DNA of 64,000 bases from Brasilonema sennae CENA114. GTDB lineage: Bacteria; Cyanobacteriota; Cyanobacteriia; Cyanobacteriales; Nostocaceae. The stretch spans positions 7,156,253-7,220,252 of the forward strand of contig NZ_CP030118.1 of assembly GCF_006968745.1 (NCBI RefSeq). The letters are read 5' to 3'. Each line of letters begins with the position of its first letter. Within the stretch, counting starts at the first letter, position 1. The translations under genes were made by a program, and so were the position numbers. The notes beneath the pieces were generated by a model, which ran no database searches, was not told where the DNA came from, and was given only the letters and a program-made list of their open reading frames with translations. Shown here piece after piece: positions 62,863 to 64,000 of this stretch.

Positions 62863-63926
62863 CTATTGACGAACAACTGTTATCTCGTGTTGAAGCCTTA
62901 CGTATTCCTTTGGATGATCCCGACTTGCCCATCGACTGGAAAGACTGGTATCACTTCCTTCTTTGGGATCTACAGGGAAAAATACGGATACTGGTGAACA
63001 TAGCGCTGGTGGGAAGACCAGAACAGGGAGAGATTCAAGTCAGTTTTTTGATTAATATAGCTAGCGACCTGCTTCCTGCAGAATACCACATTGATATTCC
63101 CATAGCAACATTTGGTACTGCCTTGAGTTTGGAATGGCAACCCGACATGGTGCGCCAAAACCCCTTGCGGATTTTCGGAAACGGACTCAACCTAGAAATT
63201 AACGGCAAGCACTCGACGCTAGAAGTCCGGGACGAAAGAATGCAATTATCGATTCGTTTTCAAGGCGAGGCACAAGCCATGCCCTTATTAGTTACTGAAG
63301 ATTCACCCTTTGGTAGTGGTTTCATCGGTTGGGGTTTAGTACCAGGTTTACAGGTTATGGGAGAATTATCTGTAGGCGGACAAAGCTTCAGTATCGACGA
63401 GAATTGGTTTAGCTATCATGACCGCAACTTTGGTCGTTTTCGTTGGGGTGAAGATATTGGGTGGGAATGGTTTGTCGCTTTCGCCACTTGTGATGATGGT
63501 CGGCAAATAACCTTAGTTTTAGACCAACGTACCAACAAAGACCATTCTAGCAAAGGCTTACCCTATATTTTTGTCTATATTGGTAACGAGTTAACCAAAG
63601 TTTTTATGGGTTCTAGTTTATACATTAACTGGGAATGGTCGCCTTCTGCTGTCACGCCTGTGCGTCTCCCTGGAATTATGGCTTCGCTGTTTGGCGATCG
63701 CGCCATCAGAGTTCCTCAAGCCCTGCAAGTCGAAGCTGCTGATCAACAAGGTCGATTGCTACTCAATGTCCAATTTGAAACGATAGCAGAGTTAGTTGTG
63801 CCAGACAATCAAGACCGTCAATATACTTTCATTGAGGAAGTCACTGGCACAGTTGAAGTTAGCCTTTTTCTACAAGGAGAAACTCTACAAGCAAAGGGAT
63901 TACTTTATGGAGAATACGTACTTTAA
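62859..63926 (+). CDS. CrtC/AttH-like lipocalin-fold protein
   Basis: This 355-aa protein resembles the AttH/CrtC family (carotenoid 1,2-hydratase and CrtC-like pericyclases): FGSGFIGWGLVPGLQVMG, then WFSYHDRNFGRFRWGEDIGWEWF, and the second beta-rich domain. The family binds hydrophobic substrates in a barrel. Activity cannot be predicted. It is coupled to the upstream unknown gene by a 4-base overlap, and a truncated glycosyltransferase lies 1.4 kb upstream. The assignment is by motif similarity from memory. Confidence 0.6.
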   Translation: MTIDEQLLSRVEALRIPLDDPDLPIDWKDWYHFLLWDLQGKIRILVNIALVGRPEQGEIQVSFLINIASDLLPAEYHIDIPIATFGTALSLEWQPDMVRQNPLRIFGNGLNLEINGKHSTLEVRDERMQLSIRFQGEAQAMPLLVTEDSPFGSGFIGWGLVPGLQVMGELSVGGQSFSIDENWFSYHDRNFGRFRWGEDIGWEWFVAFATCDDGRQITLVLDQRTNKDHSSKGLPYIFVYIGNELTKVFMGSSLYINWEWSPSAVTPVRLPGIMASLFGDRAIRVPQALQVEAADQQGRLLLNVQFETIAELVVPDNQDRQYTFIEEVTGTVEVSLFLQGETLQAKGLLYGEYVL

Positions 63927-64000
63927 CCCTAGTAGCGCCTCTAGGCTAAAATGTTAGGTATTTCTGACTTTTGAGCCGAGGAATGAGAGCAATGTCCTAG

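Overview
The window is chromosomal DNA of a cyanobacterium, most likely a filamentous, probably heterocyst-forming one (Nostocales). The evidence is a psaA-psaB locus, psbZ, the RpaB response regulator, a CCB2/CCB4-type cytochrome b6f assembly protein, a UbiB-like kinase, many GCGATCGC (HIP1) octamers, and short tandem repeats of the kind common in Nostocales. The placement in Nostocales is an inference; the cyanobacterial identity is not in doubt.

Layout. 1-5.6 kb: small unknown genes, a response regulator, a decayed tnpB, a pentapeptide-repeat protein and a membrane-anchored phospholipase D-like protein. 5.8-9.8 kb is an accessory/defence patch: a DUF262 gene translationally coupled to a HEPN RNase gene, a solitary PD-(D/E)XK protein, and a HigBA-type toxin-antitoxin pair whose toxin gene is broken by nine copies of an 83-bp tandem repeat. 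10-12 kb: acetyl-CoA synthetase. 12-26 kb is rich in signalling genes: two zinc-ribbon Ser/Thr kinases (one fused through a membrane segment to a substrate-binding-protein domain), a low-molecular-weight phosphatase, a LuxR-type regulator, a sigma factor divergent from a STAND ATPase, an AtzG-AtzE amidase pair and a KGK-domain protein. 26-31 kb: a MITE-like element, a thioredoxin/NHL protein, glutaminase and a repeat-rich lipoprotein.

31-36 kb carries psaA, with an HLR1 site upstream that matches the RpaB consensus, followed by psaB with an internal deletion of about 50 bp that shifts the frame. 36-42 kb: a PLP-dependent lyase and a four-gene fatty-acid desaturase cluster (desC, desA, desB, and convergent desD). 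42-48 kb: proA, tRNA-Gly(GCC), ribH, psbZ and a DHH-CBS-tRNA nucleotidyltransferase fusion. 48-54 kb: an unknown gene, an ABC-F ATPase, a peptidoglycan-binding protein and a DUF433/DUF5615 toxin-antitoxin pair with one frameshift in each gene. 53-61 kb: mostly conserved cyanobacterial core genes (UbiB-like kinase, PP2C phosphatase, CCB assembly factor, rpaB, radA). 61-64 kb: a truncated glycosyltransferase, then an overlapping pair made of an unknown protein with an internal repeat and a CrtC/AttH-like lipocalin-fold protein.

Three themes stand out. Housekeeping photosynthesis genes sit beside decaying accessory modules: tnpB, two toxin-antitoxin loci and a glycosyltransferase. rpaB lies about 28 kb from a psaA promoter that its product should bind. 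The best candidates for something undescribed are the DUF262-HEPN pair, the 83-bp expansion inside the toxin gene, and the two-gene lipocalin/unknown unit at the right edge. The psaB lesion is striking, but it must first be separated from assembly error or from the presence of a second psaB copy.
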